Of a DNA stretch of 64,000 bases, positions 1-7,866 are shown piece by piece. The stretch lies in the NCBI GenBank assembly GCA_945952465.1, contig CAMFIB010000001.1, forward strand, positions 310,001 through 374,000, read 5' to 3'. Position 1 is the first letter of the stretch, and each line of letters begins with the position of its first letter. Under the pieces are notes generated by a model. That model was not told where the DNA came from. It saw nothing but the letters and a program-made list of their open reading frames with translations, and did not search any database. The translations under genes and the position numbers were made by a program. This DNA is from an uncultured Pseudomonadota bacterium. Its GTDB lineage: Bacteria; Pseudomonadota; Gammaproteobacteria; Burkholderiales; Burkholderiaceae_C.

Positions 1-552
1 CCGAATGATCTGCTCGAGATCGACGTCTTCGACATGGAAAACCTGAAGCGCACCGTTCGGGTGAATGCGGCGGGATCGATCTCTCTGCCGCTCATCGGCA
101 ACGTCGTGGTGGCGGGGCTCACGGCGCAGCGCATCGAGGATGCCATCGCCTCCAAGTACAGCGAAAAATACCTGCAGAACCCGCAGGTCTCGGTTTTCAT
201 CAAGGAATTCACTACTCAACGGATCACCGTCGATGGCGCGGTGCAAAAACCCGGCATCTATCCGATGACGGGGCAGATCTCCTTGCTGCAAGCCTTGGCG
301 CTGGCCGGCGGGGCTGGCCAGATTGCCAACATGGGTGAGGTCATTGTGTTCCGTAACAACCAAGGCGGCGCGCGACAGGCAGCGGTCTTCGACGTCGAAA
401 ACATCCGCAGCGGCAAAAGCGAGGACCCGATGCTGCGTGGCGACGATGTGGTGGTGGTCCAGCGCGACAGCAGCCGGCGGTTTCTAAAGGACTCGCTGTT
501 CCGCGACATCATCGATTCGATCAACCCGTTCTCCGTCTTCGCGCGGCCCTGA
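1..552 (+). CDS. Polysaccharide export outer-membrane protein, Wza family (5' end outside window)
   Basis: This is the 3' part of a Wza/EpsE-type export protein, the outer-membrane channel through which capsule or exopolysaccharide leaves the cell. The reading frame is open from base 1 and enters mid-domain with a segment like 'LLEIDVFDMENL', typical of the Poly_export domain, then 'ISLPLIGNV'. A SLBB-type stretch follows ('ITVDGAVQKPGIYPM', then 'SLLQALALAGG'). The start codon and lipoprotein signal lie upstream of the window. A Wzc-type kinase begins 81 bases downstream, which is the usual partner order. The ATG at 34 is internal, not a start. Confidence 0.88.
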   Translation, partial: PNDLLEIDVFDMENLKRTVRVNAAGSISLPLIGNVVVAGLTAQRIEDAIASKYSEKYLQNPQVSVFIKEFTTQRITVDGAVQKPGIYPMTGQISLLQALALAGGAGQIANMGEVIVFRNNQGGARQAAVFDVENIRSGKSEDPMLRGDDVVVVQRDSSRRFLKDSLFRDIIDSINPFSVFARP

Positions 553-633
553 TGGGTCAATTGACCTGTTCGCACACTGTCCGGGCGCGTACCGCGTCCC
601 CGGATCGAACGCCCACAACCTGACGCACTCTTG

Positions 634-3045
634 ATGTCCGCACCCGACCACTTCCCGGCACACTCTGGCGCGCCTTCTGGCCCTGGCACAGCACTGGCCC
701 TGCGGCCTCAATACCAATTGCAACACCTGTCGCAACCGGCTCAACAAGCTGAGTTTGTGGACGATTCGTTCGCATTGACGGATTTGCTGCGGATCATCCT
801 CAAACACAAGTGGACTTTGCTGTTGCTGATCTTGCTGGGCGCGGGCATCGCCGCGATTGCCACTTTGCTGAGGACACCGATCTACCGTGCCAGTGTGGTC
901 ATCCAGATCGACCGAGCGGCCGCGCGCATCGTTTCGTTCAAGACAGATACGGAGGCTCAGGAAGGCTACTACGACGAGCGTTCGGCTCTGGCCACACAAT
1001 ACGAATTGTTGAGGAGTCGATCGCTGGCAGAGCGCGTCATTGACGAATTGCACCTGGATCAATCCAAATCGCCGTCTATTGACCTGGTGGGCGGCCTCGA
1101 GTCCGAGACCCCTGACGCGGATGTTCCGGTAGCGGCGGCGTCTGATATAGGAGCGTTGGAACGCTTCCGCGCCCAGTTGACCTCCGGCTTCCACAAGTTG
1201 ACGAAGCCGTCGATTACCAGCGGCGAGGTTTTGGGCCGAGAGCGGGTGATTTCCACATTTTTGCGTGCGATGACCGTGGAGCCCGTGAAGAATTCGCGCT
1301 TGGTCAAGCTCCACGTCGACAACACTGATGCTGATCTGGCCGCTCGCATCGCAAATGCGACGGCGCAAGCCTACGTCGCGATGGGGCTGGAGCGCCGCTT
1401 CGATGCTTCCTCGTATGCCAAGAGTTTTCTCGAAGACCAGATCAAGCAGACCAAGGCAAAACTCGAGGAGTCCGAGCGCAAACTGAACGACTATGCCAAG
1501 TCCAAGGAAATTCTGACGCTTGACGAAAAGACAAACGTTATCAACCAGACTTACACTGATTACGCCATTGCGTTGTCGAAAGCCGAGCAGGATCGGATCA
1601 AAGCGGAGGCAATCAACGAGGCGTTGAAGCGGAATCCGGAGGCAGTGTCCCAAGTTTTGGAGAACAAGACGGTTGCTGTCTACAAGGAACAGAAAACGAA
1701 ACTGGAAGCGGAGTACCAGCAGAACCTGAAGGTCTTCAAACCCGAGTTTCCGAAAATGCTGCAGATCAGGGCGCAAATTGCCGAGATCGACGACAAGATC
1801 AAGCAGGAAACCGCGGCCGTTGCCACATCGGTTCAGGCGCAATACGACTCAGCGCTGCGCCAGGAAACCCTGATCCGTGACAAGCTCAATCAGACCCGCA
1901 AGCAGGTGCTGGTCACGCAGGACCACAGCATCGATCTGAACCTGCTCAAGCGAGAGGTTGACACAAACCGACAACTCTACGACAACCTGTTGCAGCGGTT
2001 GAAAGAAGTGGGCGTAGCCGGTGGTGTTGGCACCAATAACGTTTCCATTGTCGATCAGGCGCAAGCGCCGCTGTTCCCTTTCAAGCCCAATCTGTCGACG
2101 AACGTTGCCGTCGGCTTGGCGGCGGGTCTGTTTTTGGGCCTGTGCCTCGTGTTCCTGCTGGAATATCTGGACGACTCCATCAAATTCCCGGATGAAGTCG
2201 AGCGCGTTCTCGGGTTGCCGTTGCTGGGCATCATTCCGCTTGTAAAGGGCGGACGAAAAGAAACCTCGGATTCCATTGCGCAGGATGTGTTCAGCGACCC
2301 TAGATCAGGTGTGGCGGAAGCCTATCGTTCCGTGCGGACGGCCTTGCAGTTTTCAACGTCCGAGGGCGCCCCCCGTCGACTGGTTGTCACCAGCAGCACG
2401 AAGAATGAGGGCAAGAGCACCACAGCTCTGTCGTTGGCCATCAGTTTTGCCCAGATGGGCCGTCGTGTCCTGATTGTCGACGCCGACATGCGCAACCCGT
2501 CTTTGCACAAATTGCTCGGGATTCGCAACGATGCCGGTCTCTCCAATCTGCTGTCCAGCGACGGCCAAGGCGAGACACTGATTTCTCCGACCGTGGTTCC
2601 TCATCTGTCGGTGATGACAGCGGGCCCGATCCCGCCCAATCCCGTCGATCTGCTGATGGGACCAAAGTTGATGTCTCTGCTGGAAAAAGCCGACCTGGTA
2701 GGGATCGACTACGTGATCATTGATGCGCCGCCGTTGCTGGGGCTGGCAGATGCCATCGTGTTGGGTAATCAAATTCAACACATCCTGTTCGTTGTCCAGG
2801 CCAGCCAAACCAAGAAGGCTCAGATCAAGGATGCGTTGAAGCGGTTGCGGATCGCGGGATTGCTGCCTCGTGGCGTAGTGCTGACGAAGACCACGCAGCA
2901 GAACAGTCTGTACTACAGCTATGAGTCTTATTACGGATACGGACCCGCCGAATCTCCCGCGAAGACCTCCTCGCAGGTACCTGTGGCCGACACAGGGGCT
3001 GCTCCGGGTGGCAAGAAGCCGAATCGGCTGGAGCCTACGGTCTGA
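634..3045 (+). CDS. Wzc-type polysaccharide co-polymerase / bacterial tyrosine autokinase
   Basis: Inner-membrane Wzc homologue that controls polymer length and contacts the Wza channel. The N-terminal Wzz domain has one membrane helix near residues 60-80 and a second near 490-510 ('GLAAGLFLGLCLVFLLEY'), with a long periplasmic coiled-coil region between them. The cytoplasmic BY-kinase domain has the Walker A segment 'STKNEGKST', Walker A' 'VLIVDADMR' and Walker B 'YVIIDAPP'. A tyrosine cluster near the C-terminus ('YYSYESYYGYG') is the usual autophosphorylation site. At 803 residues it has the fused Gram-negative form. The ATG at 634 is preferred over an adjoining upstream TTG. A CpsB-type phosphatase at 26780 could dephosphorylate it. 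Confidence 0.92.
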   Translation: MSAPDHFPAHSGAPSGPGTALALRPQYQLQHLSQPAQQAEFVDDSFALTDLLRIILKHKWTLLLLILLGAGIAAIATLLRTPIYRASVVIQIDRAAARIVSFKTDTEAQEGYYDERSALATQYELLRSRSLAERVIDELHLDQSKSPSIDLVGGLESETPDADVPVAAASDIGALERFRAQLTSGFHKLTKPSITSGEVLGRERVISTFLRAMTVEPVKNSRLVKLHVDNTDADLAARIANATAQAYVAMGLERRFDASSYAKSFLEDQIKQTKAKLEESERKLNDYAKSKEILTLDEKTNVINQTYTDYAIALSKAEQDRIKAEAINEALKRNPEAVSQVLENKTVAVYKEQKTKLEAEYQQNLKVFKPEFPKMLQIRAQIAEIDDKIKQETAAVATSVQAQYDSALRQETLIRDKLNQTRKQVLVTQDHSIDLNLLKREVDTNRQLYDNLLQRLKEVGVAGGVGTNNVSIVDQAQAPLFPFKPNLSTNVAVGLAAGLFLGLCLVFLLEYLDDSIKFPDEVERVLGLPLLGIIPLVKGGRKETSDSIAQDVFSDPRSGVAEAYRSVRTALQFSTSEGAPRRLVVTSSTKNEGKSTTALSLAISFAQMGRRVLIVDADMRNPSLHKLLGIRNDAGLSNLLSSDGQGETLISPTVVPHLSVMTAGPIPPNPVDLLMGPKLMSLLEKADLVGIDYVIIDAPPLLGLADAIVLGNQIQHILFVVQASQTKKAQIKDALKRLRIAGLLPRGVVLTKTTQQNSLYYSYESYYGYGPAESPAKTSSQVPVADTGAAPGGKKPNRLEPTV

Positions 3046-3067
3046 GCGGTTGCAGAAAGCGTAAGAC

Positions 3068-4564
3068 GTGACATTGCCTGGCGCATCTGATCTCGGTGGC
3101 GGCGCCGTATTGGCCACCTTGCGTGAATTCGCGGATGCGCCAGGTCGTTATGCGGTGCGGTTGCGTGAACCCGCCTTGCTGTTCCAATCGACACGCGATG
3201 TTTTGCTGATCGCTGCGCAGCGCTACGAGGGAATTCCCGCTGACGTTTTTGCCGGTGCGGCACAAGTCGCCTGCGTGTTCATCAAGGCCGCGTTTCTGCG
3301 CGAAGGGGCGGATCATTACACCCTGTTGGGGCTTGATGCAAAAGCGGACGATGCCGCCATCAAGCAGCACTACCGGCTGATGATGCGGTTGATCCACCCG
3401 GATTTTGCGGCCGCCAGTTCGGTCGCATGGCCAAGCGACGCTGCGACAAGGGCAAATTTGGCTTACAACGTCCTATCTTCGCCAGTGCAACGACGCGAAT
3501 ACGACGGTGCTCTGGCTGAAGCGTCTATGGGGCGATCCAAGACCAATACGGCGGTAGAACCAACCCGCGCCAATGTGGGGATGGGGACTGTTCGGGATCC
3601 CAAGGCGGCTGAGAGGCGTACCGCGTCGGCCAGGCGTCGGCTGCGCTCTGCGGTCGCTCTTTGCGGGATCGCCGGGGCGCTGTCGTTGATCGCCGTGGCT
3701 CTGATGTTCGACCGAGGGTCGCAGACTGAACTTGTACAGCGCAAATCGCAGGTGACGCCGACCGCTAGGCGTGGTGCTCCGATCGAGACATTGGGGGCGG
3801 GCGGCAGCGCACTGATGGCGATGCCCGAATTGACGACCAGAGCAAGAGATGCCGCATCGCTGGCGGGCAACGTCAGGATCGGATCAACGACAGTTCCTTC
3901 GACTGCGCTCGCTAAACCGGCTACAGCGGCCGCGGTGTCGAGAGCCAAAACTGCGACTATGGCCAATGCCGAAGTCGTCGCAGACGAGCCGCCTAATTTG
4001 TCCAAATCGATTGATAAAAACGAAGTCGTGCTAGCGGAAGACGGCGAAGGCAAGGAGTCGAAGTCCAAGACGATGCCCGCGGTTCAAAGGGTGACTCCGG
4101 CTCTGGATTCTGCTCCCGACGCGCCTGTTGTGTTGCGGGCGTCGAATCGAACGGAAGTGGGCCACGTCTCTGCCGATGCCGTCAAAGAAGAAGTGACATC
4201 GCCGACGATCACGATCTCTGAGGTTCAACCCATTATTGCTGTGCTGTTGCAGCAGTTGGAGTCTGGACGGGGAAACAACCTTATCCTCGTTCTTGACAAG
4301 GACGCGCGGCGTGACCCCAGTTCCCTGGCTTTCGCCAGCTACTACGATAGCTTCGTCAACGGTGCGCGTTCGGTTCGTGTGTCGCAGGTGAATCTTAAGC
4401 CGGAACCGGCACATGGCCGGCTCATGGTTACTGGATTTGTTCGCGTGGAATTGGGTGAGGGGATTCAACAGGTCAAGCGGTTGGCGCTTCGGGTGGAGTT
4501 TTCGTCAAAGGGGGGGGCAGTGGCCATGACCCGGTTGACGGGCATGGAGTCGGTTGACAGGTGA
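3068..4564 (+). CDS. Membrane-anchored J-domain protein in the exopolysaccharide locus
   Basis: A 498-residue protein with an N-terminal region, a J-domain at about residues 82-147 ('HYTLLGLDAKADDAAIKQHY', with the HPD triad at 110-112), and one predicted membrane helix at about 193-213. A low-complexity linker and a soluble C-terminal domain of about 120 residues follow. J-domains stimulate Hsp70 (DnaK) ATPase, so this may recruit a chaperone to the membrane-bound export machinery. That role is inferred. The start is GTG 23 bases after the wzc-like stop. The stop overlaps the next start (GTGA), so the two are probably co-translated. The C-terminal domain is not recognised. Confidence 0.75.
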   Translation: MTLPGASDLGGGAVLATLREFADAPGRYAVRLREPALLFQSTRDVLLIAAQRYEGIPADVFAGAAQVACVFIKAAFLREGADHYTLLGLDAKADDAAIKQHYRLMMRLIHPDFAAASSVAWPSDAATRANLAYNVLSSPVQRREYDGALAEASMGRSKTNTAVEPTRANVGMGTVRDPKAAERRTASARRRLRSAVALCGIAGALSLIAVALMFDRGSQTELVQRKSQVTPTARRGAPIETLGAGGSALMAMPELTTRARDAASLAGNVRIGSTTVPSTALAKPATAAAVSRAKTATMANAEVVADEPPNLSKSIDKNEVVLAEDGEGKESKSKTMPAVQRVTPALDSAPDAPVVLRASNRTEVGHVSADAVKEEVTSPTITISEVQPIIAVLLQQLESGRGNNLILVLDKDARRDPSSLAFASYYDSFVNGARSVRVSQVNLKPEPAHGRLMVTGFVRVELGEGIQQVKRLALRVEFSSKGGAVAMTRLTGMESVDR

Positions 4565-5811
4565 CTATTCGATTGTCGTCAAGGGCCTTGGCAGTTGGGT
4601 GCACGCTGCTACTAGGGACGCTGCTGGCGTCCGCTCTGGTGATCGCTAGCGCCCATTTCAATCTGCGTCGGGCGTGCGTGGTTAAAGACACCCCCTATTT
4701 CGATATCTGTCAAAGCGATGATGACACAGTCAATCAGAAAATCATGGCTTTGAAAAATCGAATCAGTGGTGCGCCGGGCGACTCGCGTGCTTATGTCGAA
4801 CTAGCATTCGCTTATGACGTGGAGGCCGTTCAAGCATCTTCGGCAATGGCCAATGAGACACTTAGGGCAGCAATTGAACTCGCCCCGCACGATCCTGACG
4901 TTCTGCGGCTGCAGGTCAATCGTTTCACCAAGGGCGGAAAATGGAAAGATGCCTTACCACTACTGATCCAATTGGCCGAATATCATCTTGATCAAAATGC
5001 GGCTACAGTTTTGGCAAAATGGTCAAGCCAAGACGTAAATGTATCAAGAGCTTTGGCTAGCAGTGTGCAATCGCAGTCTCGCTGGCCAATGCGCGTGCTG
5101 GATGCGCTTCGTAGAACTGGATTTCCCGTTGCCAATGTAGTTCCGCTCATAAGTGAGTCGATTGCCAAGGGATTGATGACGCATCTTATTCTGCAGCATG
5201 TCATGCAGAGTTTGAAAGCCGATGGCCATTGGGCGGACGCTTACGGGATATGGATGCAACAAAATGCCGGCTCGTTGCCCTTGCTGTATAACGCCAGTTT
5301 CGATAAACCCCTCCGTGCGGACGGTTTCGATTGGGAGCTGAACCAACATTCCGGACTGCGCCCTGGCGCGGTCGCACAGCGAATGCGCCTCAGCGATCGG
5401 GGTTATGTTCTTGGCATTCAATATTCAGGCCGTAGCATCGCTGGCCCGGTGGTGCGCCAGGAACTGTTTCTGATCGAAGGTCGGTACCGCCTGGATGGAC
5501 AGTACATGGCCGAGAAACTCCGAAGTGAAAAAGGGCTTGCCTGGGTCGCCAGATGCGCTAGCGATCAGTCCGAACTGGGCCGTTCATCCTCGCTGTTGGA
5601 TTCACGGGGTAATTGGATGACATTTGGATTTGATATCGTGGTTCCGAGAAGCTGCGTCAGTGTTGTAGTTTTGCAACTTGAAACAGCCGCCTCGTTCGAA
5701 GCCGCCGCGGGTGTTACAGGGCGGGCTTATTTCGACAACCTGACGTTGGTTAAGGTCGGAGCCATTGCAGGGGCGCCCACAACAGGCGAAGTTGTCAGAT
5801 TAACCAAGTGA
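4561..5811 (+). CDS. Membrane-anchored TPR-like / beta-sandwich protein, unknown function
   Basis: A 416-residue protein starting at a GTG that overlaps the preceding stop. One N-terminal membrane helix (about residues 9-31) suggests an inner-membrane anchor with a periplasmic body. Residues around 75-130 look like tetratricopeptide helices ('AYVELAFAYDVEAVQ', 'AAIELAPHDPDVLRLQVNRF'). The last 170 residues are beta-rich, begin 'LYNASFDKPLRADGFDWEL' and end 'GRAYFDNLTLVKV', resembling galactose-binding jelly-roll folds. A scaffold or polymer-binding role in exopolysaccharide assembly fits the context, but the function is not established. Confidence 0.6.
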   Translation: MTIRLSSRALAVGCTLLLGTLLASALVIASAHFNLRRACVVKDTPYFDICQSDDDTVNQKIMALKNRISGAPGDSRAYVELAFAYDVEAVQASSAMANETLRAAIELAPHDPDVLRLQVNRFTKGGKWKDALPLLIQLAEYHLDQNAATVLAKWSSQDVNVSRALASSVQSQSRWPMRVLDALRRTGFPVANVVPLISESIAKGLMTHLILQHVMQSLKADGHWADAYGIWMQQNAGSLPLLYNASFDKPLRADGFDWELNQHSGLRPGAVAQRMRLSDRGYVLGIQYSGRSIAGPVVRQELFLIEGRYRLDGQYMAEKLRSEKGLAWVARCASDQSELGRSSSLLDSRGNWMTFGFDIVVPRSCVSVVVLQLETAASFEAAAGVTGRAYFDNLTLVKVGAIAGAPTTGEVVRLTK

Positions 5812-5833
5812 GGCGGTGAACCAACTTATTGCG

Positions 5834-5862
5834 TTGCCGCATTTCGATCTTTCTGCTAGCAT
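5834..5862 (+). promoter_or_regulatory. Candidate sigma-70 promoter for the small secreted protein
   Basis: A TTGCCG hexamer (5834-5839) and a TAGCAT hexamer (5857-5862) are separated by exactly 17 bases, 30 bases before the ATG at 5892. A strong GGAGGA ribosome-binding site lies at 5881. With the terminator at 6343 this would give the next gene its own transcript. It was identified by eye only. Confidence 0.4.
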
Positions 5863-5891
5863 TCTGCCAAACCATATCACGGAGGAATTTC

Positions 5892-6317
5892 ATGATCAAA
5901 AAAGTTCTGATGACTGTTGGTTTGGCATGCGTGTCGATCGCGGTCTTTGCTCAGTCCATTGGCACCATTTCCAACGTCACCGGTACGGTGACGGTCAATG
6001 ACGGCACCCGTGTGGTCAATGCAACGGCTGGCAGCCCGATCAGCAATGGGGCTCGCATCGTCACCACGTCTACGAGCACGGCCACTCTTCGTCTTGCCAA
6101 TGGTTGTGTGGTCGATCTAAAACCCGGCCAAGCGGTGACGGTTTTGAGCAGTACTTCTTGCAGCGATTTGCTCGCCACTGTCCAGAACACGGTTCCTGCG
6201 GCCGGCGCTTCTACTTCCAACCCAGGTTTCGGTGACTTCGTTATTGGTGCCACTGGGGTGGCGGTGTTCGTTGCGGCCGTTGACGGTCTTCGCAATCGTC
6301 GGGTGAGCCGCAGCTGA
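5892..6317 (+). CDS. Small secreted protein with FecR-like beta segment
   Basis: A 141-residue protein with a clear signal peptide (MIKKVLMTVGLACVSIAVFA, cleavage probably after the AFA before Q). The mature part starts 'SIGTISNVTGTVTVNDGTR' and continues 'GARIVTTSTSTATLRLANG', a pattern seen in FecR-type periplasmic beta domains. A hydrophobic stretch near the C-terminus ('FVIGATGVAVFVAAVDGL') ends with basic residues, reminiscent of a C-terminal anchor. The ATG has a GGAGGA site at ideal spacing, and a strong terminator follows. This suggests a well-expressed structural or accessory protein of the polymer matrix. The role is inferred only. Confidence 0.65.
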   Translation: MIKKVLMTVGLACVSIAVFAQSIGTISNVTGTVTVNDGTRVVNATAGSPISNGARIVTTSTSTATLRLANGCVVDLKPGQAVTVLSSTSCSDLLATVQNTVPAAGASTSNPGFGDFVIGATGVAVFVAAVDGLRNRRVSRS

Positions 6318-6318
6318 G

Positions 6319-7782
6319 GTGCACCCCAGCAATGCAAGCAAAACGGGGCTGATCAGCCCCGTTGCTTTTTCTACTGGCCTATTGCTTCTGCTGCTTGCGC
6401 CTCTTTTCAGAGGCGGTAACCGGCTGGTTGTGCTGATCGGGCTCGAAGTTATTGCAGTGATGGTTTTGTTGGCGTTCGCGGTCTCCGCAGCCGGCTCAGC
6501 GCGAGAGCGCGCCACCCCTCTGGGAGGCCGATTTCGCCGCGCGGGCTGGCTTGGAATGCCGGTCGGGCTGTGGGCCCTTCTTGCCTTTCCGTTGCTCATC
6601 GGGGTGGTCCATCTGACGCCGTTACCGTTTGCCGTCTGGTTGCAAACTGGCGGGCGGGAGTTGTACGCGGAGTCATTGAAGCTAGTCGGCGCCGCGCCGA
6701 TGGCGCATCGACCATTGTCGCTGAATCCGGATGCGACCTGGGTGTCGCTGTTGGCCTCGCTGCCATTGCTGGCCGCTGTATTGCTCGGGTTTCACGCCCG
6801 CATGGACCAAATCCGGACCCTTGGCAAGTTTGTCGTCGGTCTCGCTTTTTTCGAAGTTTTCGCTGGCCTGCTTCAGCTCGCACTCGGCGGTGATTCGGTT
6901 TTGTACTACGACGGCGGTTATCAAGATTCGGCCATTGGGACATTCGCCAATCGAAGCCACTACGCGAATTTCGTGATCATGGCCATGTTGCTTTATCTTT
7001 GGCTGGCCAGCACCGTCGCCGCGCAGCCTTCCCATCCCGGTTCGCGCTGGCGCCGAAGTGCCGCGCCAAGTGCCTTCACGTGGGCTCAGAAGATCGCCTG
7101 GACGATCGGCGGCGCGGGACTGTTCATCGGGGTGCTGATTTCCCGATCACGCGGCGCAGCACTCACCGGACTCCCGATTGTGTTGTTGGCATGGATGACT
7201 TTTGCCTCGTTGCGGGCTGGCCGCCAGGGATGGCGGGTGGTTGCGACCGTGGTTTTGCTCGGTGCGCTGGGTGTTGTGGCAATTGTCGGTGTCGATTTCA
7301 TCAGCGCCCGCTACGTCGGCAACAGCTTGGGTGATTCGGCTTCCTTTCGACAACTTCTATCCTCTTCGACTTTTACTGGCGCTTGGGAATTCTGGCCTTG
7401 GGGTGCAGGTTGGGGCACTTATGAAGGGGTTTATCCCCGGTTCCAACCTCAGTCGGCCGCGGGTTACGTGGAATATGCCCATCACGATTACGCGCAGTTG
7501 CTGTTCGAAGGGGGCGTGTTCGCCGCCGGTGGCTTGGCCATCTGGGGCGTGCTGTATACCTTTCGCGCCGTTGCCATGGTGCGGCTGGTGAAAGCGCACC
7601 GAGTGCTCGAAAATGAGCCCATGCTGGTGATGGCCAGCGGATTCGCACTTTTGGCTGTGATGCTGCATGCGCTTGTTGAATTCAACATGCACATTCCCGC
7701 AAACGCGATCATGGCCGCATTTCTCGCGGGTATCTATTTGAGGCCCGTATCGGGTCTTGAGAGAAGCGGCCGGCGCAGCTAA
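6319..7782 (+). CDS. O-antigen ligase / Wzy-type polymerase family membrane protein
   Basis: A 487-residue protein with about ten or more membrane helices. The N-terminus carries a 'LLLLAPLFRGGNR' pattern, and near residue 210 there is 'GTFANRSHYANFVIMAML', the pattern of the Wzy_C / O-antigen ligase family before the large periplasmic loop. That loop then has 'WPWGAGWGTYEGVYPRFQP' and an 'HHDYAQLLFEGG' motif. It may polymerise repeat units or transfer the polymer to an acceptor. GTG at 6319 is used because the N-terminal pattern begins before the hairpin at 6343. A TTG at 6382 is an alternative start that would place the hairpin in the leader. Confidence 0.78.
   Translation: MHPSNASKTGLISPVAFSTGLLLLLLAPLFRGGNRLVVLIGLEVIAVMVLLAFAVSAAGSARERATPLGGRFRRAGWLGMPVGLWALLAFPLLIGVVHLTPLPFAVWLQTGGRELYAESLKLVGAAPMAHRPLSLNPDATWVSLLASLPLLAAVLLGFHARMDQIRTLGKFVVGLAFFEVFAGLLQLALGGDSVLYYDGGYQDSAIGTFANRSHYANFVIMAMLLYLWLASTVAAQPSHPGSRWRRSAAPSAFTWAQKIAWTIGGAGLFIGVLISRSRGAALTGLPIVLLAWMTFASLRAGRQGWRVVATVVLLGALGVVAIVGVDFISARYVGNSLGDSASFRQLLSSSTFTGAWEFWPWGAGWGTYEGVYPRFQPQSAAGYVEYAHHDYAQLLFEGGVFAAGGLAIWGVLYTFRAVAMVRLVKAHRVLENEPMLVMASGFALLAVMLHALVEFNMHIPANAIMAAFLAGIYLRPVSGLERSGRRS
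6343..6370 (+). terminator. Rho-independent terminator-like hairpin inside the start of the next reading frame
   Basis: A perfect 20-base palindrome at 6343-6362 (ten pairs, core GGGGCT/AGCCCC) is followed by TGCTTTTT. It lies 26 bases after the stop of the small secreted protein and would end that transcript. It also lies within the apparent 5' end of the polymerase-like gene that starts at 6319. Confidence 0.65.
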
Positions 7783-7866
7783 GTGAGTGTTATTTGGTGC
7801 CCTTGCATCGCTTCGCTTTGAAGCGGGCGTGCCCCGCTAGAAGCTTCGGGCACAATTTGAATCGAT

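Noticed and set aside
484-1842. Long minus-strand open frame of 452 codons opposite the wzc-like gene
   Set aside because: It is antisense to an unmistakable Wzc kinase, rich in Arg and Leu, and has no family features.
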